Translations under genes and position numbers: made by a program
In this document: piece by piece, positions 34,267 through 42,816 of the stretch
Position numbering within the stretch: position 1 is the stretch's first letter
Layout of the letters: the number at the start of each line of letters is the position of its first letter
From: CAYUIG01 sp964444685
GTDB lineage: Bacteria; Gemmatimonadota; Gemmatimonadetes; Longimicrobiales; RSA9
DNA length: 64,000 nucleotides
Direction: 5' to 3'
NCBI GenBank assembly: GCA_964444685.1
Contig: CAYUIG010000004.1
Coordinates: 1 to 64,000 of the forward strand
The notes under the pieces: generated by a model
What the model saw: only the letters and a program-made list of their open reading frames with translations
Databases searched by the model: none
What the model was told of the DNA's origin: nothing

Positions 34267-35546
34267 AGCGCGTGTTGATCGTCCTTCTGATGAGCGTGAC
34301 CGCGTGTCGCGCCGGCGAGGTGCGTGAGGCACCGCCGGGTGCGCCGCCGTCCACCCCGCGCGGACCCGTGACGCCGGAAGGGCTGCCGTCGGCGATGCCG
34401 ACCGTGCGCATCGGCATTCTCGTCGACTCGCCGGGCGTCGACGTCGGTGCGGCGACATCATTCACGCTCGTCGATGGCAGCGGCTCGGCACTCGCGTCAT
34501 CACCGGCGGGCACGACCTGGCGTGTGCGCGCGAGCGGTGACGGGTTCGAGGCGGTGTCGAGCGCTGGCGAACGTGCGGAGACGTCGTCGCCGGTGATTCG
34601 TCTGATCGCGGAAGGCGGACGCGTGCAGCTCGGCACGCGCGAGTATCGCGGCGACGCGGAGGTGCGCCGCACTGCGGAGGGTGTCACGGCGGTGAACGTC
34701 GTGGGCATGGAGGAATACCTGCTCGCGGTGGTGACGCGCGAGATCGGGCGGCGGCCGCCGGGCGAGATCGAGGCGGTAAAGGCGCAGGCGGTCGCGGCGC
34801 GGACGTACGCGATCGGCAATCTCGGCGCGCGTTCCTCGCAGGGCTTCGATCTGTACGCATCCGTGCTCGACCAGGTGTACGGCGGCACGGCGGACGAGGA
34901 TAGTGTGGCGTCGCGCGCGGTGCGCGAGACGCGCGGCCAGATCCTGACGTACGAGGGCTCGCCGATCGTCGCGTACTACAGCTCGACCTGCGGCGGGCGC
35001 ACGGCGAACATCGAGGACTCGTGGCCGTGGCGCGGGCCGCAGCCGTACCTGAAGTCGGTGTCCGACATGCGCGCGGACGGCGAGGGCGCGTACTGCGATA
35101 CGTCGTCGCGGTACGACTGGTCGACGGAGTGGACGCAGGACTCGCTCGTCGCGATGCTCGCGTCCACACTGCCCGCGCATACGGCCGATGCCGTCGATGG
35201 TGTGAGGCGCGTGGAGCAGGTGCGCATCACGGACTTCAACGACTCGCAGCGCGCGACCGTGCGTCTGGTCGTGGATGGCCGCACATACGAGCTGCGCGCC
35301 GACTCGGTCCGCTGGGTGCTGCGTCCGCGCGCCGGTGCCGCGCTGCTGAACAGCTCGTACCTGAGCGATGTGCGTGTCGAGGAGAGCGGCGGCGCGATCG
35401 ACCATCTCGCGATCGATGGCCACGGTTGGGGTCACGGCATCGGCATGTGCCAGGTCGGCGCGATGGGTCGCGCGCGGGACGGCCACAAGTACGAAGAGAT
35501 CCTGAAGGCGTATTATCGCGGCGTGGAGGTGAGCCGCATTTATTGA
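34263..35546 (+). CDS. SpoIID/LytB-domain lipoprotein
   Basis: A 427-residue exported protein with a lipobox-like N terminus (MKRVLIVLLMSVTAC, Cys15). The SpoIID domain covers about residues 120-425. Its hallmarks are EEYLLAVVTREIG, AQAVAARTYAIGNLG, IVAYYSSTCGGRTANIEDSW, and the closing GHGWGHGIGMCQVGAMGRA. SpoIID is a peptidoglycan lytic transglycosylase of sporulating Firmicutes; LytB relatives boost amidases. In this non-sporulating diderm a wall-remodelling role is the reasonable inference. Its ATG overlaps the hemL stop, and a heptad palindrome follows it. Confidence 0.87.
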   Translation: MKRVLIVLLMSVTACRAGEVREAPPGAPPSTPRGPVTPEGLPSAMPTVRIGILVDSPGVDVGAATSFTLVDGSGSALASSPAGTTWRVRASGDGFEAVSSAGERAETSSPVIRLIAEGGRVQLGTREYRGDAEVRRTAEGVTAVNVVGMEEYLLAVVTREIGRRPPGEIEAVKAQAVAARTYAIGNLGARSSQGFDLYASVLDQVYGGTADEDSVASRAVRETRGQILTYEGSPIVAYYSSTCGGRTANIEDSWPWRGPQPYLKSVSDMRADGEGAYCDTSSRYDWSTEWTQDSLVAMLASTLPAHTADAVDGVRRVEQVRITDFNDSQRATVRLVVDGRTYELRADSVRWVLRPRAGAALLNSSYLSDVRVEESGGAIDHLAIDGHGWGHGIGMCQVGAMGRARDGHKYEEILKAYYRGVEVSRIY

Positions 35547-35550
35547 ATCG

Positions 35551-35646
35551 GAATCTGGAGTCTGGAGTCTGGAGACTGGAGTCTGGTTTACGGCGGGCTA
35601 CGTGAGACGCTCAACAACCAGACACCAGACTCCAGACTCCAGACTC
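35551..35646. repeat. Heptad array with inverted copy (long hairpin) after the SpoIID-like gene
   Basis: The left arm at 35551-35585 has five 7-bp units (GAATCTG, GAGTCTG, GAGTCTG, GAGACTG, GAGTCTG), then GTTTACGGCGGG. The right arm at 35616-35646 begins AAC and has four complementary units; about 29 of 31 positions pair. The 27-base loop contains GGGCTACGTGAGAC, a near copy of the 14-bp unit GGGCGACGTGAGGC found at 44.2 kb. The element lies between the SpoIID-like gene and the next start. Confidence 0.9.
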
Positions 35647-35663
35647 GAAAGGACGGAGGCTGC

Positions 35664-36317
35664 ATGCGACGCTGGATTGCAGCGGTGATACTGCTGGTAC
35701 CGGGAACCGCGGCGGGGCAGGGACTCGCCGACTACGACTACGAAAACCTGACGTTCCGCGGCATCGGCTTCGACTATGGATACGTCTGGCCGACGAAGGT
35801 GGAGTCGACGTCCGCGTACAGCGTGCGACTGGACCTCGGATTTCTCGGGCCGGCGGTGCGCATCTCGCCGTCGCTGACGTACTGGTCTTCGGAGCTCGAG
35901 TCGGCGGAGCTGGACCGGCTCGCCGAGCGGCTGTCGAACCTGCCGCCGCTCGTGGATCGCGGCGTGACGATCGAGGCGTCCGACCTGGGCCGCGTCGAGT
36001 GGAGCGACCTCGCGCTGCAGCTCGATGCGCACATCGTCTGGACCACGCCGATCGATGTGTTTACGTATGTCGGCGCGGGCGTCGGCGTGCACGCGATGAA
36101 CGGGCGTGGCGAGGCGATCGAGAACACGTTCGTGGAGGACCTGCTGGACTCGACGACCGCCGGCATCGCATTGATGGCGGGCGTCGAGTTCGAGCCGAGC
36201 GCGCGCTTTCGCGTCTACGGCGAGGCGCGTTACACTCTGGTGAGCGACGTGCGCTATCCGGGCCTGCGCATCGGCGGCGCCCTGATGCTGCCGTCGCGTA
36301 CGACCGAGGGAGGATGA
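35664..36317 (+). CDS. Probable outer-membrane beta-barrel protein of unknown function
   Basis: A 217-residue protein with a signal peptide (about 1-19, ending AAGQG). About eight amphipathic beta-strands follow, such as GIGFDYGYVWP, YSVRLDLGFLGPAVRISPSLTYW, LALQLDAHIVW, TYVGAGVGVHAMNG and FRVYGEARYTLVSDVRY. This pattern and size fit small eight-stranded barrels of the OmpA/OmpW kind. No family-specific motif was recognised. The heptad palindrome ends 18 bases before its ATG, and GGACGGAGG lies just upstream as a ribosome-binding site. Confidence 0.65.
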   Translation: MRRWIAAVILLVPGTAAGQGLADYDYENLTFRGIGFDYGYVWPTKVESTSAYSVRLDLGFLGPAVRISPSLTYWSSELESAELDRLAERLSNLPPLVDRGVTIEASDLGRVEWSDLALQLDAHIVWTTPIDVFTYVGAGVGVHAMNGRGEAIENTFVEDLLDSTTAGIALMAGVEFEPSARFRVYGEARYTLVSDVRYPGLRIGGALMLPSRTTEGG

Positions 36318-36333
36318 TGTGGCGGAGGGGGAA

Positions 36334-37335
36334 ATGAGGATCGGACTGCTCGGGCTCGGCGCGATCGCGCAGGTCGTGCATCTGCCGATCCTGACGCGAC
36401 TCCCGGGTGCCCGGCTCGTGGCCGTCGCCGACAGCGACCGTGCGAAGGCGCGCGCGATCGGCGGGCGGCTCGGCATCGAGCGCGTGCACGCATCGGACGA
36501 TGCGGTGATCGCGGATGACGAGATCGATGCGGTCGTGATCTGCACGCCCAGCCACATGCACGAGACGCAGGCGATCGCCGCGCTCCAGGCGGGCAAGCAC
36601 GTGCTCGTCGAGAAGCCGCTCGCATTCTCGGAGGAGGGCGTGCTGCGCGTCGTGGGTGCAGCGGAGGCGGCCGGCCGCACGCTCATGGTGGCGATGAACA
36701 ACCGCTACCGCCCCGACACGCAGGCGCTCCGCCCCTTCGTCCAGAGCGGCGAGCTGGGCGACATCTTCCTCGGCCGCGGCGCATGGCTGAACCGCAAGCT
36801 GCGCGTCGTACGTCCGACCTGGCGCCACCGCAAAGCCACGGCCGGCGGTGGCGCGATGATGGACCTCGGCGTCCAGACCATCGACCTCGCCATGTGGCTG
36901 CTCGGGTTCCCGAAGGTCGAGAGCCTCACCTGCCACATGCATCGCGGTGAAGGGATGGAGGTCGAGGACGGAGCGGCGCTGCTGATGCGCCTCCAGGGCG
37001 GTGCGGCGCTCTCCCTCACCGTGAGCTGGAGCCTCGTCGCGGAACGAGACCGCCACTACATGCGACTGCTCGGTACGCGCGGTTCCGGCGCGGTCTACCC
37101 CCTCGCCGTCTACAAAGAGGTCGAGAGCGGCGGCCTGCTCGACGTCACACCGGCCATTCCGCCGGGCCGGGAGAACATCTACACCGCCTCGTATCGTGCG
37201 GAGCTGTCGCACTTCGTGGCGGTAGCGCGAGGCGAGGAAGCCTTCGATCCGCCGCGCGAGCAGGCGGAGATCATGAAGCTGGTCGCGCTAGCGTATCGCT
37301 CCGCGGAGGAGAAGCGGGAGGTCGAGGTCGTCTGA
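36334..37335 (+). CDS. Gfo/Idh/MocA-family NAD(P)-dependent oxidoreductase
   Basis: A 333-residue two-domain dehydrogenase. The Rossmann domain starts MRIGLLGLGAIAQVVHLPIL, and VLVEKPLAFSEE holds the family EKP motif with its catalytic-region lysine. The C-terminal alpha/beta domain includes GGGAMMDLGVQTIDLAMWLLG with the typical GGG...DxGxHxxD-like pattern. Members act on sugars, inositols or other polyols; the substrate cannot be assigned. ATG 36334 follows a strong GGAGGGGG; GTG 36319 would add five residues. Confidence 0.88.
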   Translation: MRIGLLGLGAIAQVVHLPILTRLPGARLVAVADSDRAKARAIGGRLGIERVHASDDAVIADDEIDAVVICTPSHMHETQAIAALQAGKHVLVEKPLAFSEEGVLRVVGAAEAAGRTLMVAMNNRYRPDTQALRPFVQSGELGDIFLGRGAWLNRKLRVVRPTWRHRKATAGGGAMMDLGVQTIDLAMWLLGFPKVESLTCHMHRGEGMEVEDGAALLMRLQGGAALSLTVSWSLVAERDRHYMRLLGTRGSGAVYPLAVYKEVESGGLLDVTPAIPPGRENIYTASYRAELSHFVAVARGEEAFDPPREQAEIMKLVALAYRSAEEKREVEVV

Positions 37336-37363
37336 CGGGCGCTGTCCGTGGATCCGTTCGCGA

Positions 37364-37392
37364 GGGGCCGGTCGGTGGATCCGACCGGCCCC
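37364..37392. terminator. Bidirectional hairpin between convergent genes
   Basis: GGGGCCGGTCGG, loop TGGAT, CCGACCGGCCCC: a perfect 12-bp stem in the 67-base gap between the oxidoreductase and the convergent RCC1 gene. On the plus strand it is followed by a weak T-containing stretch (GTCGCGTTCTT). The position strongly suggests a shared terminator. Confidence 0.7.
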
Positions 37393-37402
37393 GTCGCGTT
37401 CT

Positions 37403-39340
37403 TCAGAACACCTGGACGGGTGTCGGTGAGAAACCTCCTGCGACGCCGGAGCCGAGCTCGCCTGAGGCGTTGCTTCCCCAGCAGAACACGCGCCGGTCGG
37501 GCGTCAGCCCGCACGTGAAGCGTTCACCGGCCGCGATGTCCACGAAGATCTCGAGTGTGGCAACCGCTACGGGCGTCGGGCGATTGGCGTTCGTACCGTC
37601 GCCGAGCTGGCCGTCGCTGTTCAGGCCCCAGCAGAACGCAGCGCCGGCGAACGTCAGCCCGCAGGTGTGACCGGAACGCTGGTTCGTGACGCCCAGGCTC
37701 GTGGCGAGTGTGGCGAACTTCAGGCCTCCGAGGACCTGCACCGGCGTCTCCTCCCATGGCTGCGCGCTGCCGCCGCCGAGCTGCTGGCCGAGGTTGTCGC
37801 CCCAGCACCACGCATCGCTCTGCGTGTCGAGTGCGCAGGTGGCCACGGCACCGGCGAAGATGCTCGTGAAGCTGTGACCACCGGGCACGAGCTCCGGTGT
37901 GAGCGACGCGGTCGGGTTTCCCTGTCCCCGCCACCGGCCCCAGCAGTACGGATCACCCGCAGCGGTGAGGGCGCAGGTCTGCAGCCAGCCGGCGTCGATC
38001 GACGCGAAGGTGAGTGCCGTGTTCACCGGAACCGGCGACAGTCGCATGGCGCTGCCCGCGAGATCCGCGGTGCCGTCACCGACCTCGCCCACCTGATTGA
38101 CACCCCAGCATTCGGCTGCATTCGTGGGTGTGAGGCCGCAGGCATGGAGCCGGCCCGCGGAGTAGCTGACGTACGGACCCGCCGCGAGCGGGGTCGGTGA
38201 GGCGACGACCGACGGCAGAACCGTGCCGTTGGCGAGGGCGTGGCCAAAGTTGCGGTTGCTTCCCCAGCACAGGATCGCCCCCGTCGATGTCGTACCGCAG
38301 GTGTGCAGGCCGCCGCCGTCGATCCTCACGAACACCGGATCGCTTGCGACATCGACCGGTGCCGAGACGCCGAGGCTCGTCACGGGCAGATTGTTGCCGA
38401 GATGGCCGCTCGAGATATCGCCCCAGCAGTCGGTCAGGCTGTCCGCACGGATCGCGCACGCGAAGTTGGCGCCGACCGCGAGCTGTCCGTCCAGCAGTGT
38501 GATCGGACCCGGGCCGAGCGCGGCGAACGGGCTGAACGATGTCGTCAGGCCGGCCACGCCGTTGCACGCGAGGAATCCAGGCGTCGGGGAGAGGACCTCC
38601 ACCGATCCGGGGTCCGTGGGATCGGGATGCGCGAGCGCGAGCCGCACCGCGATCGCCGGGGACTCGGGGCCGAACGGGTCACCGACGGGCCGCGGACAGA
38701 TTTCGACCGCCGCCGGCTGCGCCAGTGTGACGTGCGGGAAGGTCGAAATCTCGTAGAACGGCCCGTACTGGCTGCGCGTCGTCGAGAGCGGGCCGGCGCC
38801 GCGCGTCTGCGCGTCCGGCAGCTTCTCGATCACCACCAGCACCGCTTCGTTTAAAGCGCCGGGCGGCATGACCAGCCCCGCGCGACCATCGCTCGTCGCG
38901 ACGCTGCCGCCCTGAGAGCCGATGATCGCAAGGGCGCCGTCGTACGCCAGCGGATTGCCGTCGAAGGGAGAGGGCAGGCCGGCGAGCTCCGCGGCGAGGC
39001 CGACGAGGACGCCGACCGCCTCCCCCGTCGACGGCGGCGCCGCACCGTTCGGGTCGCTCAGCCGACCTGCCGCGAGATCATCCAGCAGCATCTTGACGAA
39101 CGCGACGAACGCGGGGGACGCGGCGTCGCCACTGGCCTTCTTCAGGTCGGCCACCGCCTTGTTGGCCTGCGACCGGTTCCCGGGGGCGTAGAGGCCGTGT
39201 ACCAATGCGTTGACCTGCGCCGGAAGCGCTGCGTTGGGTGAGGGGCCATTGGCGAAGGCCGGGTCTCCGGGATCCGTCGGCGGCGTCTCGGTACACGCCG
39301 CGACGAGGGTGGCCGCAACTACCCAGTGGCGAGCACGCAT
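37403..39340 (-). CDS. Lipoprotein with a seven-repeat RCC1 beta-propeller
   Basis: A 645-residue protein with a lipobox (ATLVAAC, Cys16), so probably anchored in the outer membrane. Residues about 20-290 show no family I recognise. Residues about 295-645 form seven RCC1-type repeats, each with Cys-x9-Cys-Trp-Gly (for example CGLTFAGAAFCWG and CGLTPDRRVFCWG) and a GxLGDG-type turn. Seven repeats make a complete propeller. The regular paired cysteines could form one disulfide per blade. Bacterial extracellular RCC1 proteins have no settled role; binding or adhesion is plausible. RBS AAGGAG at 39346-39351 supports the start. Confidence 0.87.
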   Translation of the reverse strand: MRARHWVVAATLVAACTETPPTDPGDPAFANGPSPNAALPAQVNALVHGLYAPGNRSQANKAVADLKKASGDAASPAFVAFVKMLLDDLAAGRLSDPNGAAPPSTGEAVGVLVGLAAELAGLPSPFDGNPLAYDGALAIIGSQGGSVATSDGRAGLVMPPGALNEAVLVVIEKLPDAQTRGAGPLSTTRSQYGPFYEISTFPHVTLAQPAAVEICPRPVGDPFGPESPAIAVRLALAHPDPTDPGSVEVLSPTPGFLACNGVAGLTTSFSPFAALGPGPITLLDGQLAVGANFACAIRADSLTDCWGDISSGHLGNNLPVTSLGVSAPVDVASDPVFVRIDGGGLHTCGTTSTGAILCWGSNRNFGHALANGTVLPSVVASPTPLAAGPYVSYSAGRLHACGLTPTNAAECWGVNQVGEVGDGTADLAGSAMRLSPVPVNTALTFASIDAGWLQTCALTAAGDPYCWGRWRGQGNPTASLTPELVPGGHSFTSIFAGAVATCALDTQSDAWCWGDNLGQQLGGGSAQPWEETPVQVLGGLKFATLATSLGVTNQRSGHTCGLTFAGAAFCWGLNSDGQLGDGTNANRPTPVAVATLEIFVDIAAGERFTCGLTPDRRVFCWGSNASGELGSGVAGGFSPTPVQVF

Positions 39341-39385
39341 GGCTGCTCCTTCGTCGTGAGGTCGGACGGCGGAGGGGGAACGACC

Positions 39386-39391
39386 ATTATA
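39386..39391 (-). promoter_or_regulatory. Consensus -10 box of the RCC1 lipoprotein gene
   Basis: TATAAT on the minus strand, 46 bases before the start codon. The -35 region 17 bases away is GC-rich and not recognisable, so an activator or a different sigma factor may be involved. Confidence 0.5.
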
Positions 39392-39430
39392 TGCTCTCTA
39401 GACGGACGCCGCGCGGCGGTCTCCGCCGGG

Positions 39431-39459
39431 TTGTGTGGTGGGGGGTGTTCCGCTAAATT
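39431..39459 (+). promoter_or_regulatory. Candidate promoter of rpmE
   Basis: TTGTGT at 39431-39436, a 17-base spacer, and TAAATT at 39454-39459, 32 bases before the rpmE ATG. The 150-base gap is divergent and also holds the -10 box of the RCC1 gene. Confidence 0.5.
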
Positions 39460-39490
39460 TTACAGTCTGGTCCGGAAGCGAGGTGGCGAG

Positions 39491-39715
39491 ATGAAGCAGG
39501 GGATCCATCCCGAATATCAGGCGACGACCGTGCACTGCGCGTGCGGGAACCAGTTCCAGACGCGCAGCACGCAGAAGGACATCCACGTCGAGATCTGCTC
39601 GGTCTGCCATCCGTATTTCACGGGTCGGCAGAAGCTGGTGGACACGGCGGGTCGGGTGGAACGGTTCCGCCAGAAATGGGGCAAGAGCGACGCCGCGAAG
39701 GCGGCGTCGAAGTGA
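39491..39715 (+). CDS. rpmE: 50S ribosomal protein L31
   Basis: A 74-residue ribosomal protein of the zinc-binding (C+) type: the cysteines lie in HCACGNQF and CSVCHPYFTG. The motifs MKQGIHPEYQ and GRVERFRQKWG are diagnostic. It has its own promoter and a terminator directly after it, so it appears to be mainly monocistronic. ATG 39491 follows AGGTGG; a longer in-frame extension upstream crosses the promoter and is not used. Confidence 0.96.
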   Translation: MKQGIHPEYQATTVHCACGNQFQTRSTQKDIHVEICSVCHPYFTGRQKLVDTAGRVERFRQKWGKSDAAKAASK

Positions 39716-39719
39716 GGGG

Positions 39720-39744
39720 AGAGCCGGGTCCGCCCGGCTCTTTT
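39720..39744 (+). terminator. Rho-independent terminator after rpmE
   Basis: GAGCCGGG (39721-39728), a four-base loop, CCCGGCTC (39733-39740), then TTTT. A perfect 8-bp stem with a T-tract, five bases after the rpmE stop. It is the clearest intrinsic terminator in the window. Confidence 0.9.
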
Positions 39745-39764
39745 CACATCGTGGAGAGTGAGGC

Positions 39765-40837
<1,073 letters not shown>

Positions 40838-40841
<4 letters not shown>

Positions 40842-41707
40842 GTCGGGAAGTCCTCGCAGTCGCGCGCAAGGCGGCGGAGGTGCTGGCCGCGCGCGGGATC
40901 GAGAATGCGCGGCTCGACGCGGAGCTGCTGCTGGCGGGCGTTCTGGGCGTCGGGCGGCTGGATCTCTACCTCCAGCACGACCGTCCGCTGAGCGAGACCG
41001 AGCTCGAAGCGTACCGTACCGCCGTGCGCCGGCGGTTGCGACGCGAGCCGGTGCAGTACATTCTCGGCGAGACTCCCTTTCGCGAGATCGTCCTGCGCGT
41101 GGACTCCCGCGCGCTGGTGCCGCGGCCGGAGACGGAAGGGCTCGTGGGCCACGTCGTCTCATGGGCGCGGGGACGTGCGGCGCGCGGCGTCGCCCTCGAG
41201 CTGGGTGTCGGAAGCGGCGCGATCGCGCTGAGCCTGCTGCACGAAGGCGCGTTCGATCGGGTGGTGGCGACGGACGTTTCGGAAGACGCGCTGTCGCTCG
41301 CGCGGGAGAACGCGGAGCGGCTCGGCCTGTCCGACCGACTGGAGCTGCGGGCCGGCGACCTGTGGGATGCGGTCAGCGACGGCGAGGCCTTCGCGGCGAT
41401 CGTGTCGAACCCGCCGTACGTGGCGGAGTCGGATCGGGAGCAGCTCGCTCCCGAGGTGCGCGACTGGGAGCCCGCGTCGGCGCTGTACGGCGGCGCGACC
41501 GGCCTCGAGGTGATCGAGCGGATCGTCACGGGCGCGGGTTCGCAGCTGCAGTCGGGCGGTCTGCTGGCGCTCGAGCTGGGCGCGGGGCAGGGCGAGGCGG
41601 TGGCGGGCATGCTCGCGGCTGCGGGGTATGCGGACGTGAAAATCGAGAAGGACCTGGCGGGCCGCGAGCGGGTGGCGCTGGCGCACCGGCCGGTCATGGA
41701 GGCGTGA
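40838..41707 (+). CDS. prmC: Release factor glutamine N5-methyltransferase
   Basis: Methylates the GGQ glutamine of release factors. The 289-residue protein has an N-terminal helical domain (about 1-85), the SAM-binding ALELGVGSGAIALSLL, and the catalytic VSNPPYV (NPPY) motif. It starts at GTG 40838, overlapping prfA. SRALVPRPETEGLV matches the family PRxETE signature. Confidence 0.95.
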
Positions 41708-42073
41708 GTGACGGACGAGATCATGACGGCCAAGGCGCGGGAGCTCGGACGGCTGCTGGGCCAGAGCACGGAGTATCAGGCGCTGGGCCGCGCGCGCCGC
41801 AGCGTGACGGAGGACCGCGAGGCGGTGGCGGCGATGAACCGTCTGTCCGAGCTCGAGGCGGAAGTGGCAATGTCGCTGCAGCGCGGCGAGGAGCCGGCGG
41901 AGGCGACGCGCGCAGAGTACGAGAGCGCCTTTTCGACACTGCAGTCGCTGGCGGCGTACCAGACGCTGGTGGCGGCACAGAGCAACTTCGACAAGCTGCT
42001 CGCGAAAGTGAACGAAGAAATCGGGAAGGGGATCGAGGCGGGCGCGCAGTCGCGCATCATCCTTCCTTCGTGA
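41708..42073 (+). CDS. YlbF/YmcA-family protein
   Basis: A 121-residue, all-helical protein resembling the YlbF/YmcA family (MTAKARELGRLLGQSTEYQALGRARR; LQSLAAYQTLVAAQSNFDKLLAKVNEEI). In Bacillus these proteins form the Y-complex that affects RNase Y and mRNA maturation. Here the function is unknown. The start is GTG 41708, directly after the prmC stop; ATG 41723 is an alternative. Confidence 0.72.
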   Translation: MTDEIMTAKARELGRLLGQSTEYQALGRARRSVTEDREAVAAMNRLSELEAEVAMSLQRGEEPAEATRAEYESAFSTLQSLAAYQTLVAAQSNFDKLLAKVNEEIGKGIEAGAQSRIILPS

Positions 42074-42110
42074 GGCACGACCACATGGGCGCAGCGGTCG
42101 CACGGCGGTA

Positions 42111-42806
42111 ATGCCCGGCCTCGACTCCCTGAGAGGCGGCGTCTACCGCATCATCCGTCCGGTGACGGACGGACTCGCGGCGCGGCGCGTTCATCCGAAC
42201 GCGCTGACGACCATGGGCTTTCTCGTAACGATCAGCTCCGCACTGGCGTTCCATCAGCACCATGTGCGGACGGCGGGATTCCTCATCCTGCTGGGCGGCT
42301 TCTTCGACATTCTGGATGGCCGCGTCGCGCGGCTGACGGGGCTGGGCAGCAAGTTCGGCGCGTTCTACGACTCGACGCTGGACCGGATCAGCGAGATCGC
42401 GGTCTACCTCGGCATTCTCTCGCTCTACAACGACTACCGCTTCGAGTGGCCGCAGGACGTGGCGATGATCTACCTGATCATGCTCGCCATGGCGGGGTCC
42501 CTCATGATCAGCTATACTCGCGCCCGCGCGGAAGCGCTGGGGCTCGACTGCAAGGTCGGGCTCATGCCGCGCGCGGAACGTGTGGTGCTGATCGGCGCGG
42601 CGTCACTCTTCTTCGGGGAGTCGTGGGACGGACTGATCCTGAAGATCGTGATCGGCGTACTGGCCGTCCTCACGAACCTCACGGCCATCCAGCGCATCTT
42701 CTGGGTGTGGAAACACGGCCGCGGCGTGCCGTTGGAAGCGACGGCGGCGGCGGACGTGACCGAAACGACGACCGAGGCCGCGCCTCTCGAGCGCGGCGTT
42801 TCCTGA
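42111..42806 (+). CDS. CDP-alcohol phosphatidyltransferase, probable phosphatidylinositol-phosphate synthase
   Basis: An integral membrane enzyme of 231 residues with about six helices. It carries the complete CDP-alcohol motif D-G-x2-A-R-x8-G-x3-D-x3-D in DGRVARLTGLGSKFGAFYDS plus TLD. The family joins CDP-diacylglycerol to an alcohol phosphate. The next gene encodes myo-inositol-phosphate synthase, so inositol-1-phosphate is the most likely acceptor. The product would then be phosphatidylinositol phosphate. PRAERVVLIGAA is typical of the inositol-type members. Confidence 0.85.
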   Translation: MPGLDSLRGGVYRIIRPVTDGLAARRVHPNALTTMGFLVTISSALAFHQHHVRTAGFLILLGGFFDILDGRVARLTGLGSKFGAFYDSTLDRISEIAVYLGILSLYNDYRFEWPQDVAMIYLIMLAMAGSLMISYTRARAEALGLDCKVGLMPRAERVVLIGAASLFFGESWDGLILKIVIGVLAVLTNLTAIQRIFWVWKHGRGVPLEATAAADVTETTTEAAPLERGVS

Positions 42807-42816
42807 TCGAGGATCC

